A stretch of 64,000 nucleotides of DNA, from the NCBI RefSeq assembly GCF_018403685.1, contig NZ_BOVK01000022.1, positions 26,187-90,186 on the forward strand. The letters are read 5' to 3'. Under the pieces are notes generated by a model that saw only the letters and a list, made by a program, of their open reading frames with translations, was not told the DNA's origin and made no database searches. Both the position numbers and the translations under genes were made by a program. This DNA comes from Xylanibacillus composti (GTDB taxonomy: Bacteria; Bacillota; Bacilli; Paenibacillales; K13). This document shows positions 63,900 through 64,000 of this stretch, in pieces; positions within the stretch are counted from its first letter, which is position 1; each line of letters begins with the position of its first letter.

Positions 63900-64000
63900 A
63901 TTCTTCGATTAAAATCTCCCTTTACATGGAAAAGAAAAGGAGAGATTGGGATAGTACTGTTCCCTTGACGATCAGTTCTTCAGAGTCTGTAAACTATTTT

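Overview
The window looks like the chromosome of a spore-forming Firmicute of the Paenibacillaceae, most likely Paenibacillus. The signs are a tmRNA tag reading GKQQPSYAVAA, a CggR-controlled glycolytic operon, a CtsR-controlled clpP, YaaH and YjcZ-type spore proteins, a decayed gerA-type germination operon, a GlnRS gene (absent from most Bacilli) and Paenibacillus-style intergenic repeats. The genus is inferred from gene content; no database search was run.

Positions 1-42476 are GC-moderate core and accessory chromosome. First come the end of a sugar ABC transporter (two permeases) with an SDR dehydrogenase and a ManD/RspA-like sugar-acid dehydratase. A leftward ECF sigma / anti-sigma / two-membrane-protein operon lies between tRNA-Pro and tRNA-Arg. 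Next is a complete ectoine and hydroxyectoine locus, ehuBCDA (uptake) followed by ectABCD (synthesis), preceded by a perfect 15-bp inverted repeat. Then come a YjcZ-like microprotein, a methyltransferase, glnS, a divergent quinone-reductase/HxlR pair, a Cas4/AddB-like Fe-S nuclease, ilvA with a strong promoter, a cloverleaf-like inverted repeat, a LysM-GH18 spore protein, remnants of a gerA operon, two secreted proteins, clpP, tRNA-Arg, the cggR-gapA-pgk-tpiA-gpmI-eno operon, a TIM-barrel sugar epimerase, and secG-rnr-smpB-ssrA.

Positions 42477-63241 are a visibly AT-richer genomic island inserted at the 3' end of ssrA. The left copy of ssrA is complete. A 287-bp partial copy of ssrA with four mismatches marks the right end. 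Two leftward serine recombinases lie near the left end. Cargo includes an Abi_2-family gene with its own consensus promoter beside the left junction, a large PD-(D/E)XK-like protein, a GNAT acetyltransferase, a short protein that resembles a reverse-transcriptase palm domain, a block of phage-like small genes with a short RadC, two lipoproteins, a zinc-ribbon DUF4145-like protein overlapping a protein built of two HEPN-like repeats, an Mrr-type restriction endonuclease, and a two-gene unit ending in a second PD-(D/E)XK-like nuclease. This right-hand set (about 57.4-62.9 kb) reads as a defence island, and several of its proteins match no family I can name.

Beyond the right ssrA copy there is a strong terminator, a third degenerate copy of the ssrA end, and a gene truncated at that copy, which suggests more than one insertion at this site.
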